Shown in pieces: positions 25,753 to 34,571 of a stretch of 64,000 nt of DNA. This DNA comes from Bacillus rubiinfantis. GTDB taxonomy: Bacteria; Bacillota; Bacilli; Bacillales; Cytobacillaceae. The stretch lies in NCBI GenBank assembly GCA_000752035.1, contig CCFE01000013.1:33253-97252 (forward strand), read 5' to 3'. The notes beneath the pieces were generated by a model that ran no database searches, was not told the DNA's origin, and saw only the letters and a list, made by a program, of their open reading frames with translations. Position 1 is the first letter of the stretch. Each line of letters opens with the position of its first letter. Position numbers and translations under genes: made by a program.

Positions 25753-26808
25753 TTACCTATTTTTCAACATTTGTTTGACCAGCTCACGATTTCGCTGCTT
25801 AAACCGATCATTGTGGGAAGAAACCATGGCCGTCTTACTCGCAGCTGGCTCAATCCATTGTTTCGCTTTGTTAACCGCATTGGCGGCATCCTGGAAGGCA
25901 CCAGCGATCAGCTGTACTTTCCCATCATACATCAAAATATCGCCAGCACCGTACAGGCCGCCAACAGAAGACTCGCTTTGGGCATTACCAGCCAAATAAT
26001 AATCATCGACCATGGCTATATTGGAATCACTATTTTTCAATAACGAGGCATCCGTTTCATATCCATGATTAATGATTACCTCATCAACAGGTAGATTAGA
26101 AACCTCAGCTGTTTCATGATTGGTAAGCTCCACGCGCGCTATTTTTTGGCCATTTGGGCTGTCGATGAGCCGCGTAATCGATGTATGAAACAGGCAGACG
26201 GCGGAACTATTCAGCAATTGGGCAGCCTGGGCTTCATGACCTTTTAAGCGGTCTTTCCGATAAACAACATAGACTGTTTTTGCAATTGATTCCAATTCAT
26301 TTGCCCAGTCAATCGCCGTATTACCGCCGCCTGAAATAAGAACGGTTTTATCTTTAAACTGAGCTAAAGATTTTACCGAGTAATGTAGATTTACTCCTTC
26401 AAATCTCTCCGCCCCTGCTATTTCCAACCTTTTTGGTTTTAAGATACCGCTGCCAATGGCGACAATCACTGTTTTCGATAAATGCGTGTGACCAGAGGAT
26501 GTTCGTAACGCAAATATTCCTTCCTCATTCTGAGAAATGGCTTCCACCTTTTCATTTAATACTACCGTTGGAGCAAAAGTCAGTCCTTGTTCCACCAGCT
26601 GTCGCCTTAATTGGGCAGCTGGAATTGGCGGAATCCCCCCCACATCCCAAATCATTTTCTCTGGATATATATGTAGTTTGCCGCCTAATTCTGACTGAAA
26701 TTCAATGAGTTTTGTTTTCATATTTCTCAGTCCGCTGTAGAATGCCGAATACAGCCCTGCTGGTCCCCCGCCAATAATCGTTACATCGAATAGTTCCTGC
26801 TGCTCCAT
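25753..26808 (-). CDS. Ferredoxin/flavodoxin--NADP+ reductase (YumC/YcgT type)
   Basis: Thioredoxin-reductase-like flavoprotein of 351 residues without a redox CxxC. The FAD motif IIGGGPAGLYSAFYSG, NADPH motif VLISGGGNTAIDWANEL and C-terminal GLYGAGDILMYDGKVQLIAGAF with a long helical tail fit the Bacillus FNR family. The start at 26808 was chosen (MEQQELFDV); GTG codons at 26820 and 26814 are alternatives near the AAGGAG. Its promoter has a Fur box and it is divergent from an iron-siderophore importer, so it may reduce ferric siderophores or support flavodoxin under iron limitation, as suggested for YcgT. Confidence 0.88.
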   Translation of the reverse strand: MEQQELFDVTIIGGGPAGLYSAFYSGLRNMKTKLIEFQSELGGKLHIYPEKMIWDVGGIPPIPAAQLRRQLVEQGLTFAPTVVLNEKVEAISQNEEGIFALRTSSGHTHLSKTVIVAIGSGILKPKRLEIAGAERFEGVNLHYSVKSLAQFKDKTVLISGGGNTAIDWANELESIAKTVYVVYRKDRLKGHEAQAAQLLNSSAVCLFHTSITRLIDSPNGQKIARVELTNHETAEVSNLPVDEVIINHGYETDASLLKNSDSNIAMVDDYYLAGNAQSESSVGGLYGAGDILMYDGKVQLIAGAFQDAANAVNKAKQWIEPAASKTAMVSSHNDRFKQRNRELVKQMLKNR

Positions 26809-26839
26809 GATCACGTTCACTCCTTGTTTCGGACGTCAT

Positions 26840-26887
26840 TGATTATCATTCTCAATTAAATATACTCTGTTTCCCTTGTATTTTCAA
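26840..26887 (-). promoter_or_regulatory. Promoter and Fur box of the ferredoxin-NADP reductase gene
   Basis: Minus strand: TTGAAA (26887-26882), 17-bp spacer, TATATT (26864-26859). Immediately downstream, 26840-26854 reads TGATTAT-C-ATTCTCA, matching the Fur 7-1-7 consensus TGATAATNATTATCA with two mismatches. The box would cover the transcription start. Confidence 0.78.
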
Positions 26888-26898
26888 TCAAAAAAATG

Positions 26899-26957
26899 TT
26901 GACATTAACTAGCAAAGACTTTATATTTTGATTGAACGATATTGATAATCATTTTCA
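26899..26957 (+). promoter_or_regulatory. Promoter and Fur box of the siderophore ABC operon
   Basis: TTGACA at 26899-26904, a 17-bp spacer and TATATT at 26922-26927 form a near-consensus sigma-A promoter. At 26943-26957 TGATAAT-C-ATTTTCA matches the 7-1-7 Fur consensus with one mismatch. The two divergent -35 boxes are 11 bp apart. Confidence 0.85.
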
Positions 26958-26980
26958 ATTAACCGATTGGAGGGTAGATA

Positions 26981-27826
26981 ATGGTTCGCCTCTATACAAA
27001 TGAGTTAAACATTGGCTATGGTGAACGTTTAATCGTAAAGAATCTCAGCGTGCAAATACCGGATCGCAAAATTTCAACGATCATTGGTCCCAATGGCTGT
27101 GGCAAGTCAACATTACTTAAGGCAATAACTAGAATTATTCCCCAGCAGTCCGGAACGGTTGTACTGGATGGTAAGGATATTTTACAAGAAAATACGAAGG
27201 CGCTCGCAAAAAAAATGGCGATCCTGCCACAGACACCTGAAAGTGCCAGTGGACTGACCGTTGGCGAATTGGTCTCCTATGGCCGTTTTCCCTACCAAAA
27301 GGGGTTCGGGCGTTTAACGAAAAAGGATATGGACGTAATCGACTGGGCACTCGAAGTAACAGGAACAGGCGATTTCAAGTATCGCTCCGTTGATGCCTTA
27401 TCGGGTGGACAGCGGCAGCACGTCTGGATTGCAATGGCATTAGCCCAAGAAACAGAGATTATTTTCCTCGATGAGCCAACGACTTATCTTGATATGGCTC
27501 ACCAACTTGAGGTTCTCGAGCTGCTGCAAAAGTTAAATCGCGAACAGGAACGGACCATTATCATGGTGCTCCATGATCTCAACCAAGCAGCCCGCTTTGC
27601 CGACTACATTATTGCGTTAAAAGACGGGCAAATTGTGAAGGCTGGGAATTGCGAGCAAGTCATGACCCATGAGGTACTAAAGAAGGTTTTTCAAATTGAC
27701 GCCGAAATTGGCAGAGACCCAAGAACAAATAAGCCAATGTGTATGACATATAACTTGATTAAAGGAGAAAATATGTATGAAGAAAATCCTGATGCCGTTT
27801 ATTCTACTCTTAGTGTTAATTATTAG
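26981..27826 (+). CDS. Iron-siderophore ABC transporter ATPase (FhuC/FecE family)
   Basis: A 281-residue ATP-binding subunit with Walker A GPNGCGKST, Q-loop ILPQTPES, signature LSGGQRQHVWIA, Walker B IIFLDEPTTYLD and switch His in VLHDLNQAARFAD. The start is preceded by TGGAGGG. The C-terminus runs 50 nt into the next gene in another frame; the family-like end is around TNKPMCMTYNLIKGE, and about 15 further residues (MYEENPDAVYSTLSVNY in part) are read through the ribosome site and start of the lipoprotein gene. First gene of a four-gene Fur-controlled operon. The siderophore is not identifiable from sequence. Confidence 0.93.
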   Translation: MVRLYTNELNIGYGERLIVKNLSVQIPDRKISTIIGPNGCGKSTLLKAITRIIPQQSGTVVLDGKDILQENTKALAKKMAILPQTPESASGLTVGELVSYGRFPYQKGFGRLTKKDMDVIDWALEVTGTGDFKYRSVDALSGGQRQHVWIAMALAQETEIIFLDEPTTYLDMAHQLEVLELLQKLNREQERTIIMVLHDLNQAARFADYIIALKDGQIVKAGNCEQVMTHEVLKKVFQIDAEIGRDPRTNKPMCMTYNLIKGENMYEENPDAVYSTLSVNY

Positions 27827-28700
27827 TGCTTGCAGTGGCAATGAAGCTACAGACAAAAAGGATAACACAGCCACAAAAGATGAACCAAAAACCTTTACAT
27901 ACGTATCCGAAACGGGACCAATTGAAGTTCCAACCCATCCAAAGCGGGTTGTCCTCCTCTCCGGCTTCACCGGAAATGTCCTGCAGTTGGGCGTAAATGT
28001 TGTCGGTGCGGATACCTGGGCTAAGAACAGTCCTCAGTTCAAGGACCAATTAAAGGATGTAGCGGAAGTATCTGAAGATAACTTAGAAAAAATTATCGAA
28101 TTGGATCCGGATTTAATCATTGCCTTATCGACAGCAAAAAATATTGATAAATTAAAAGAAATTGCGCCAACGGTTACGTATACCTGGGGGAAAGCCGACT
28201 ATTTAACCCAGCATATCGAAATAGGCAAACTGTTAAATAAAGAAAAAGAAGCGCGAGACTGGGTTGATGATTTCAAGAAACGAGCGCAAGCAGCCGGCGA
28301 GGAAATCAAAGCAAAGATTGGTGAAGATGCAACCGTTTCTGTGATCGAGGCTTACAACAAAGACCTATATGTATTCGGTAATAACTGGGCACGCGGTACA
28401 GAGATTTTATATCAGGGAATGAAGTTAAACATGCCTGAAAAAGTGAAAAAAATGGCGCTGAAATCTGGCTATTATGCGCTTTCGACAGAAGTACTGCCAC
28501 AATATGCCGGGGATTATATCATCTTAAGTAAATATTCTGATGCAGACATGTCCTTCCAAGAAACAGCGACTTATAAAAATATTCCTGCGGTGAAAAATAA
28601 TCATGTCTATGAAATGGAAGGCAACGGCGCTTCTTTCAGTGACCCTATTACACTGGAAAAACAACTAGCCTTTTTCAAGAAGTCATTTTTAGGAGAATAA
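27777..28700 (+). CDS. Iron-siderophore substrate-binding lipoprotein
   Basis: A 307-residue cluster C (FecB/FhuD-like) binding protein. The lipobox is ISACSG with lipidated Cys19; a charged linker (KKDNTATKDEPK) follows. The binding fold shows VPTHPKRVVLLSGFTGNVLQLG, ELDPDLIIALSTAKNI and AVKNNHVYEMEG. It is membrane-anchored on the outer face and hands ferric siderophore to the two permeases downstream. AAAGGAG precedes the ATG inside the end of the ATPase gene, so the two are translationally linked. Confidence 0.92.
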   Translation: MKKILMPFILLLVLIISACSGNEATDKKDNTATKDEPKTFTYVSETGPIEVPTHPKRVVLLSGFTGNVLQLGVNVVGADTWAKNSPQFKDQLKDVAEVSEDNLEKIIELDPDLIIALSTAKNIDKLKEIAPTVTYTWGKADYLTQHIEIGKLLNKEKEARDWVDDFKKRAQAAGEEIKAKIGEDATVSVIEAYNKDLYVFGNNWARGTEILYQGMKLNMPEKVKKMALKSGYYALSTEVLPQYAGDYIILSKYSDADMSFQETATYKNIPAVKNNHVYEMEGNGASFSDPITLEKQLAFFKKSFLGE

Positions 28701-28750
28701 TCAACTCAGACTAACAGGGGCATGAACATCGCAGGGCACGCTCCACAACA

Positions 28751-28782
28751 AAGAGGGATTCTTAACGACAAGAATTCCTCTT
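28751..28782 (+). promoter_or_regulatory. Stem-loop between the binding-protein and permease genes
   Basis: Thirteen-bp stem AAGAGGGATTCTT / AAGAATTCCTCTT (one G-U pair), 6-nt loop, no T-run. In ABC operons such a structure commonly stabilises the upstream binding-protein mRNA or partly terminates transcription. Role inferred. Confidence 0.6.
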
Positions 28783-28815
28783 GCCTTATTCTATAAAGGA
28801 AAAGATGAATGACCA

Positions 28816-29823
28816 ATGACAAAAAAGACTCGTGGATTTCCGTTTATATTAAAATTGACTGCCGCCACAGTGCTGCTAATCCTGGTGTTCATCGGGGCAA
28901 TGATTTTTGGGGCAGCTGAGACGACCATTAAGGATGTATGGCAGGCATTGTTCACAGATGTGAACACCGATACTGCGTTAATGCTCCGAGAAATCCGGTT
29001 CCCGCGTGAAGTTGGGGCCATCGTTGTCGGTGCTGCTCTAGCCGTTTCCGGGGCCATTATGCAAGGTTTGACAAGGAACCCCCTAGCCGATCCAGGTCTG
29101 CTAGGATTGACTGCTGGAGCTAGTGCGGCACTGGCTATTACCTTGGCCTTCCTCCCGTCTGCTAATTATTATCTGATGATGATTGCTTGCTTTGTTGGCG
29201 CTGCCATTGGCACATTGATCGTGTTTGGGATTAGCGCTGCGAAAAAGGGCGGTTTTTCACCACTGCGGATTGTCTTAGCCGGAGCGGCTGTCACTGCGTT
29301 TCTCGATGCTATCTCTCAAGGTATTAGCATATTCTTTAAATTATCGAAAAATGTCTCGATGTGGACTTCTGGTGGATTGGTGGGCACAACCTGGGGTCAG
29401 TTAAAGGTGATTATTCCCTGTATTTTAATTGGGATTGGAATCGCCATCCTGCTCGCCAGACAGTTGACCATTCTCAGCCTTAATGAGGAAGTGGCTGTCG
29501 GCTTGGGCCAGAATACTACCCGGATTAAAACGATTTTATTCCTTGTCATTATCTTACTCGCAGGGGCCTCTGTTGCCCTAATCGGGAATATGGCGTTCAT
29601 TGGTTTAATGATTCCCCATATTGTCAGGGCGATGGTGGGCACCGATTACCGCTCGATTATCCCGATGTCGGCTATCATCGGCGCAGCATTCATGCTGTTT
29701 GCCGATACGCTTGGACGGACGATTCATGCACCTTATGAAACACCGATAGCTGCACTTACCGCTGTCTTGGGGCTGCCCTTCTTCTTGATTATCGTCAGGA
29801 AAGGGGGCAATTTATTCTCATGA
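28816..29823 (+). CDS. FecCD family siderophore ABC permease, subunit 1
   Basis: A 335-residue polytopic permease with family motifs LREIRFPREVGAIVVGAALAVSG (in part), GLTRNPLADPGLLGLTAGA and FIGLMIPHIVRAMVGTDYR (EAA-like loop contacting the ATPase). About nine to ten hydrophobic helices are visible. The ATG at 28816 sits 15 nt after AAAGGA, with two out-of-frame ATGs between, so initiation may be weak. Its stop overlaps the next permease start by ATGA. Confidence 0.93.
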   Translation: MTKKTRGFPFILKLTAATVLLILVFIGAMIFGAAETTIKDVWQALFTDVNTDTALMLREIRFPREVGAIVVGAALAVSGAIMQGLTRNPLADPGLLGLTAGASAALAITLAFLPSANYYLMMIACFVGAAIGTLIVFGISAAKKGGFSPLRIVLAGAAVTAFLDAISQGISIFFKLSKNVSMWTSGGLVGTTWGQLKVIIPCILIGIGIAILLARQLTILSLNEEVAVGLGQNTTRIKTILFLVIILLAGASVALIGNMAFIGLMIPHIVRAMVGTDYRSIIPMSAIIGAAFMLFADTLGRTIHAPYETPIAALTAVLGLPFFLIIVRKGGNLFS

Positions 29824-30827
29824 TTCATCCCTCACTATTAAAAAGACAGCGTTTGCTTGTTTGGCTATTTGCTGGATTGATTCTAAGCACCATTGTGATT
29901 GGCATGGGGATGGGCTCAGCTGGAGTGTCTTATGAAAGGTTAATTCCCATCATCACTGGTAATGGTACATTTAAGGAGAACTTTGTGCTTTTCTCGCTTC
30001 GGCTGCCACGGATAGTTATCACTTTGCTAGCTGGGATGGCCCTGGCCTTATCAGGTTCGATTTTACAAGGAATAACGCGCAATGATTTAGCCGACCCGGG
30101 GATTATTGGGATTAATTCCGGAGCAGGTGTTGGGGTTGCCATCTTCTTCTTATTTTTTCCCATTGAAGCTGGAGCATTTGCCTATATGCTTCCAGTAATT
30201 GCGTTTATTAGTGCCATTGTTACCGCTTGTTTGATTTATTTTTTTTCGTCTCAGCGGCAAAGCGGTCTGCAGCCGGTACGATTAGTGTTAGTCGGAATCG
30301 GTTTTTCACTGGCACTGTCGGGGACGATGATTGTCTTAATTTCCTCTGCTGAGCGGGAAAAAGTTGATTTTATCGCCAAATGGCTGACAGGGAATATTTG
30401 GGGAACGGATTGGCCATTTGTTTGGGCACTGCTGCCATGGTTAGTGGTGTTTATTCCGTTCACACTATACAGGGCAAACCGGCTGAACCTACTTGCCCTA
30501 AGTGAGCCAGTTGCAATCGGCGTTGGGGTCTCGCTTGAAAAGGAGCGAATTATTCTGCTGTTAACTGCGGTCGCCCTGGCAGCATCGGCGGTATCGGTAA
30601 CCGGGGGAATCTCGTTTATCGGCCTTATGGCACCGCATATTGCTAAGGCATTAGTTGGGCCGCGCCATCAACTGTTTCTGCCGATTGCCATCTTAGTCGG
30701 CGGCTGGCTGTTACTGTTAGCTGACACGATTGGCCATAATCTAATCGGCCCGAACGGTATTTCCACTGGGATTATAGTAGCCTTTATTGGCGCCCCCTAT
30801 TTTGTCTATTTACTTTTGAAAAAGTAA
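29820..30827 (+). CDS. FecCD family siderophore ABC permease, subunit 2
   Basis: A 335-residue paralogue of the preceding permease and its probable heterodimer partner. Motifs LRLPRIVITLLAGMALALSG, GITRNDLADPGIIGINSGA and FIGLMAPHIAKALVGPRHQ are aligned with subunit 1. It starts within an ATGA overlap, indicating coupled translation, and the operon ends after it at a strong terminator. Confidence 0.93.
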   Translation: MIHPSLLKRQRLLVWLFAGLILSTIVIGMGMGSAGVSYERLIPIITGNGTFKENFVLFSLRLPRIVITLLAGMALALSGSILQGITRNDLADPGIIGINSGAGVGVAIFFLFFPIEAGAFAYMLPVIAFISAIVTACLIYFFSSQRQSGLQPVRLVLVGIGFSLALSGTMIVLISSAEREKVDFIAKWLTGNIWGTDWPFVWALLPWLVVFIPFTLYRANRLNLLALSEPVAIGVGVSLEKERIILLLTAVALAASAVSVTGGISFIGLMAPHIAKALVGPRHQLFLPIAILVGGWLLLLADTIGHNLIGPNGISTGIIVAFIGAPYFVYLLLKK

Positions 30828-30865
30828 CGGAAAAGACCTTTTTTCGAGTTAAGGTCTTTTCCGTT
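30826..30865. terminator. Strong bidirectional terminator between siderophore operon and moeB
   Basis: Perfect 15-bp stem AACGGAAAAGACCTT with its complement, 10-nt loop. T-rich sequence follows on the plus strand and A-rich on the other. Confidence 0.92.
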
Positions 30866-30873
30866 GTTATTTT

Positions 30874-31893
30874 TTATCCCATGATTCGTTGATAAATGGT
30901 TTTAGCATGTGTTACATCCTTCGTGCCATGGACGAGCGCCCGGCCTTCTTGAAAAATAACCATCCGCTCGCTGCCCATTTCTACAGAAAGAAGATATGGG
31001 TTCCCTTTCACCTCATAGCCAAGGGTGCGCAGCTGGGTAGCAAGTTGTTCTAAGGAAACCTCCATTACTGCCGCCGGGCGAATTTGCACCGTATCACGGC
31101 CGCATAGAACGGTCGTCTTTGTCATATTGTCACGATCGAGATAAGGATAGGTTCGCTCTTCGCCGCAGGACGCACAGCCAGCGAACTTTGCCTTTGACAT
31201 TTTCATGCTGCTGTATTGATTCCGCCATAAATCAAAGCTGACAAATGAGGTCCTGACCGCCTCCCAGTCTTCAACTAACATTTTTAATGCCTCAACCGTT
31301 TGATGGGAAATGACCATCTGCACGGTTGGCGCAATGATTCCACCTGTATCACAGGTCATCCCTTGGAGTGGAATCGTCCGCAGCAGGCAGTTTAAGCATG
31401 GTGTCTTTCCGGGAATAATCGAAAAGCTCATCCCAAAACTGCCGACACAAGCACCGTATATCCACGGGACATTGTATTTCTGAGCGGCGTCGTTCATCAT
31501 CATCCGCGTCTCAAAATTATCGGTTGCATCAATCATGACATCGACATCAGCAATCAGTTCTTCGAGAAATTCAGGTGTGACATCGCCGATTATTGCCTTG
31601 ATTTCTACATCTGAATTAATGGCTGTTAAGCGCTTCTCAGCAGCCGCAGCTTTCGGCAGCTTTTCGGCAACATCCGCCTCGGTATATAGCTGCTGCCGCT
31701 GCAGATTGCTCGCTTCTACATAATCGCGGTCAACAATGGTAATCTTCCCGACACCGGCACGGGTAAGGATTTCGGCATTACCTGAGCCGAGCGCGCCCGC
31801 ACCGATGATGAGTACATGTTTCTTTCGTATTTTCGCTTGTCCGTCTTTGCCGATTCCCGGAAACAGCACTTGACGTGAATAGCGTTCATCCAT
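30874..31893 (-). CDS. moeB: MoeB/ThiF family adenylyltransferase (molybdopterin synthase sulfurylase)
   Basis: Activates the C-terminal glycine of MoaD by adenylation. The 339-residue protein has the ATP motif IIGAGALGSGNAEILTRAG, the VDRDYVEASNLQRQQLY segment, and zinc ligands CLNC and CASC. The C-terminal ~80 residues form an extra domain after the zinc site. It is the last gene of the fdh/moa run, 40 bp after moaD. In this context MoaD is the likely partner, though ThiS could also be served. Confidence 0.9.
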   Translation of the reverse strand: MDERYSRQVLFPGIGKDGQAKIRKKHVLIIGAGALGSGNAEILTRAGVGKITIVDRDYVEASNLQRQQLYTEADVAEKLPKAAAAEKRLTAINSDVEIKAIIGDVTPEFLEELIADVDVMIDATDNFETRMMMNDAAQKYNVPWIYGACVGSFGMSFSIIPGKTPCLNCLLRTIPLQGMTCDTGGIIAPTVQMVISHQTVEALKMLVEDWEAVRTSFVSFDLWRNQYSSMKMSKAKFAGCASCGEERTYPYLDRDNMTKTTVLCGRDTVQIRPAAVMEVSLEQLATQLRTLGYEVKGNPYLLSVEMGSERMVIFQEGRALVHGTKDVTHAKTIYQRIMG

Positions 31894-31933
31894 GAAAAAT
31901 CCCCCTCAATGACTCCGTCACCTTCAGAAGGAA

Positions 31934-32167
31934 TCAGCCACCGCTGACCGGCGGGATGAAGGCGACCTCGTCTCCGTCTGAGATCTGTTCATCATTGGAG
32001 GCAAATTCCTCATTGATAGCGGTCATCACCGTCTCCAGGCGCGGCAAGTCATATTTTTCCGCTAATTGGGCTTTCAGCTCGACAACTGTTTTTCCTGCGG
32101 CATCTAGCATCAGAAACTCCGCGCCAACGGCATCGCGCAAATGGGCGAAAAACAGGACCTTATTCAT
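31934..32167 (-). CDS. moaD: Molybdopterin synthase small subunit MoaD
   Basis: A 77-residue beta-grasp sulfur carrier ending in the functional Gly-Gly (PPVSGG), which is adenylated by MoeB and thiocarboxylated. The N-terminus VLFFAHLRDAVGAEF is typical. Its start overlaps the end of moaE by 8 nt, so the two synthase subunits are made together. Confidence 0.93.
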   Translation of the reverse strand: MNKVLFFAHLRDAVGAEFLMLDAAGKTVVELKAQLAEKYDLPRLETVMTAINEEFASNDEQISDGDEVAFIPPVSGG

Positions 32168-32627
32168 GTAAATCCCCCTCCTCTGGTTTACCGCTTGGGT
32201 AGGCGACGGTTTCTAATTGATTGCCAATCCATTCCTCGCCATGTTCCCAATGCTCTTTTTTCCAAATCGGTACAATTTCCTTGATGCGTTCAATTGCATA
32301 GCGGTTGGCCTCATAAGCATCGGCGCGATGCGGGGTCGATACCGCAATGACGACGGCGACATCGGTAATATCAAGGCGGCCAACACGATGGCTAATCGCC
32401 ACCTTTGCACCCCGCCAGCGCTCTTCAATTTCCGCGCCAATCTGCGCCAGCTTTTTCAGCGCCATTGCCTCATAGGCCTCGTACACCAGATACAATGTCC
32501 GCTTTCCATGCGTCAACTCACGGACCGTACCAATAAAGGTAGTAATCGCTCCAGCTTCACGCTGGACAACCTTATCAATCACCGTCTGAATATCAATCGG
32601 CTCTTTAGAGATTTCATACAGCTCCAA
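32160..32627 (-). CDS. moaE: Molybdopterin synthase catalytic subunit MoaE
   Basis: A 155-residue large subunit that inserts two sulfurs into precursor Z. Motifs GAITTFIGTVRELTHGK, LVYEAYEAMALKKL, ISHRVGRLDITDVAVVIAVS, PHRADAYEANRYAIERIK and PIWKKEHWEHGEEW are all present. It begins with TTG directly after the TAA of the preceding gene, with GAGGTGA inside that gene's end serving as ribosome site. Confidence 0.94.
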   Translation of the reverse strand: MELYEISKEPIDIQTVIDKVVQREAGAITTFIGTVRELTHGKRTLYLVYEAYEAMALKKLAQIGAEIEERWRGAKVAISHRVGRLDITDVAVVIAVSTPHRADAYEANRYAIERIKEIVPIWKKEHWEHGEEWIGNQLETVAYPSGKPEEGDLHE

Positions 32628-34559
32628 TTACTTCACCTCTTCCGCCAGGCTTTTTGGCACGGCATTGTCTACTACTACATAGCCGCCAATGTTTTCAACC
32701 TGCGCTTTAAAGGCGGTTGAATGAATGATTTGCCGCAGCAGCAGACCCTGTTCACTTTCAAAAAACTCACGTGTCATCAGTAAATCATATTCCTCGTCAG
32801 CAATCGGTACAAACTCCAGATCCATCGCCTTCGCGGCCGGATAGATACCGAGACCGGCAGCCGATGTATCTCCCTTCACCTCAGCTGCTACTGCCAAGTG
32901 GGAGAACATCTCCCGCTGATAACCGGTAATCGCCTCAGGCTCAAGCCCTGCTTCATCCAGCAGTAAATCGAATAAAATCCGTGTGCCGGCGCCTTTTTGG
33001 CGATTGACAAAGTTTACCTCCTTGGCAGCAATATCCGCTACACCTTTAATTCCAAGCGGATTGCCCTTTGGTAAAATCCAGCCCTGCTTGCGCTTCAAAA
33101 ACGGATACAGTACTACATCCTGATCTTTTAATAATCTGTTAACATATGAGATATTGTATTGCCTTGTGGCGGTGTCCAGCAGGTGAATCCCAGCAATATG
33201 GGCTTCGCCTTTACGTATGGCCATGATTCCAGCCATGCTGCCGACATGGGAGGAGACAATTTTCAAGTCTGTCCGCACTCGTTTCAGCTCCGACGATAGC
33301 AAGTCAATCGTCAAATCGTGGCTGCCAGTAAACACAATCGCCTGTTTGATTTCTTCAAGCGGGCGCATTAATTCAACCTCTGCTTCGTCGCCTTGTTCAT
33401 ACCCTATCAATTCCGGCGGAACAACTAGCAGGCCATCGGCACGAACTAATGACATCGTCACCCCGGCGGCCCGGGTTAGCGGGTTAGCAATAAACTCGCC
33501 ATTGATAAAACCGATCGTCATGCGGACAAAATCTTCCGCCCCCATGGACGAAACAATCCGCCGTCCCAGTTTCACTTTCAACGTCTGCCGCTTTGGCTCT
33601 GGCACCCCTAAATACTTGCAAATAAGCGGGCGAATAAACCATTCCAGAGCTAAGTAAGCAGAAACGGGATAACCGGGAACGCCGACCACAATTTTTCCAT
33701 TTATTTTTCCCAAAATCACCGGCTTGCCAGGGCGGGTTGCCACACCATGGGTAAACACCTCACCAAGCTCAGCAACAATATGAACGGTATAATCCTTGCT
33801 TCCTGCCGAGGAACCGGCATTGATGACTATGATATCAGCAGTTTCTGCTGCCTTTAGCAGAACTGCTTTAATTTGTTCCGGCTCATCTCTGACAATCTCA
33901 TGAAGCTGCGGCTCCCCGCCCCATTCCTTGACAAAATTAGCGAATACCGGGCCATTAAATTCAGGAATTTTCCCCAGCACCAGCTCGCCACTAACCTCTA
34001 CTAGCTCATTTCCGGTTGGAATAATTGTGACAACTGGTTTTTTTACAACAGGAATCATCGTCAACCGCGATGCCAACAGGACGCCTAAGTCAGCAGGCCT
34101 TAATGGATGGCCTTGGGGAAACAGCATTTCTTCCTGAACGATGTCCTCACCAATAGGGCGAATATGCTGCCACGGTGTTGCCGGTTCAATTATTTCAATC
34201 GTCTCGTCATCAACGACATGAACATGTTCAATCATAATAACGGCATTAAATGGTGCTGGGATTGCATTTCCAGTATCAACATAAATGAATTGCTCGCCGC
34301 GCTTTAAAGACAGCGGGTTTTGCTCATGAGCTTGGTATGTATTTTCCGCAACAACCGCTATCCCGTCCATTGCTGAGGCATGGTAATGCGGGGTGGAGAC
34401 CGGCGCAAATAATGGTTCCGCGGTTATTCGGCCCAGAGCATCCGCCGTAGCAAGATACTCTACCTCAGGCGCAAGGGAAAATTGCCGCAATATTTCAGCC
34501 CGCGCCTCTGCCCGGGGCTTATCCTCCAGATATACCTTCCGCTTAAACTCTCTTATCAC
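32628..34559 (-). CDS. MoeA-like molybdopterin protein fused to PBP-like domain
   Basis: A 643-residue fusion. Residues ~1-400 are a MoeA domain (STPHYHASAMDGIAVVAENTY, DTGNAIP, INAGSSAGSKDYT, VGVPGYPVSAYLALEWF). Residues ~410-640 are a periplasmic-binding-protein-like domain without signal peptide (VFTGSHDLTIDLLSSEL, GSMAGIMAIRKGEAHIAGIH, NRQKGAGTRILFDLLLD). Such MoeA-PBP proteins occur next to a normal MoeA in many Firmicutes; a role in molybdate/tungstate handling or sensing is suspected but unproven. The GTG at 34559 has AAGGGGG upstream. Twelve bases separate it from moeA. Confidence 0.88.
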   Translation of the reverse strand: MIREFKRKVYLEDKPRAEARAEILRQFSLAPEVEYLATADALGRITAEPLFAPVSTPHYHASAMDGIAVVAENTYQAHEQNPLSLKRGEQFIYVDTGNAIPAPFNAVIMIEHVHVVDDETIEIIEPATPWQHIRPIGEDIVQEEMLFPQGHPLRPADLGVLLASRLTMIPVVKKPVVTIIPTGNELVEVSGELVLGKIPEFNGPVFANFVKEWGGEPQLHEIVRDEPEQIKAVLLKAAETADIIVINAGSSAGSKDYTVHIVAELGEVFTHGVATRPGKPVILGKINGKIVVGVPGYPVSAYLALEWFIRPLICKYLGVPEPKRQTLKVKLGRRIVSSMGAEDFVRMTIGFINGEFIANPLTRAAGVTMSLVRADGLLVVPPELIGYEQGDEAEVELMRPLEEIKQAIVFTGSHDLTIDLLSSELKRVRTDLKIVSSHVGSMAGIMAIRKGEAHIAGIHLLDTATRQYNISYVNRLLKDQDVVLYPFLKRKQGWILPKGNPLGIKGVADIAAKEVNFVNRQKGAGTRILFDLLLDEAGLEPEAITGYQREMFSHLAVAAEVKGDTSAAGLGIYPAAKAMDLEFVPIADEEYDLLMTREFFESEQGLLLRQIIHSTAFKAQVENIGGYVVVDNAVPKSLAEEVK

Positions 34560-34571
34560 TAAAAAGCCCCC

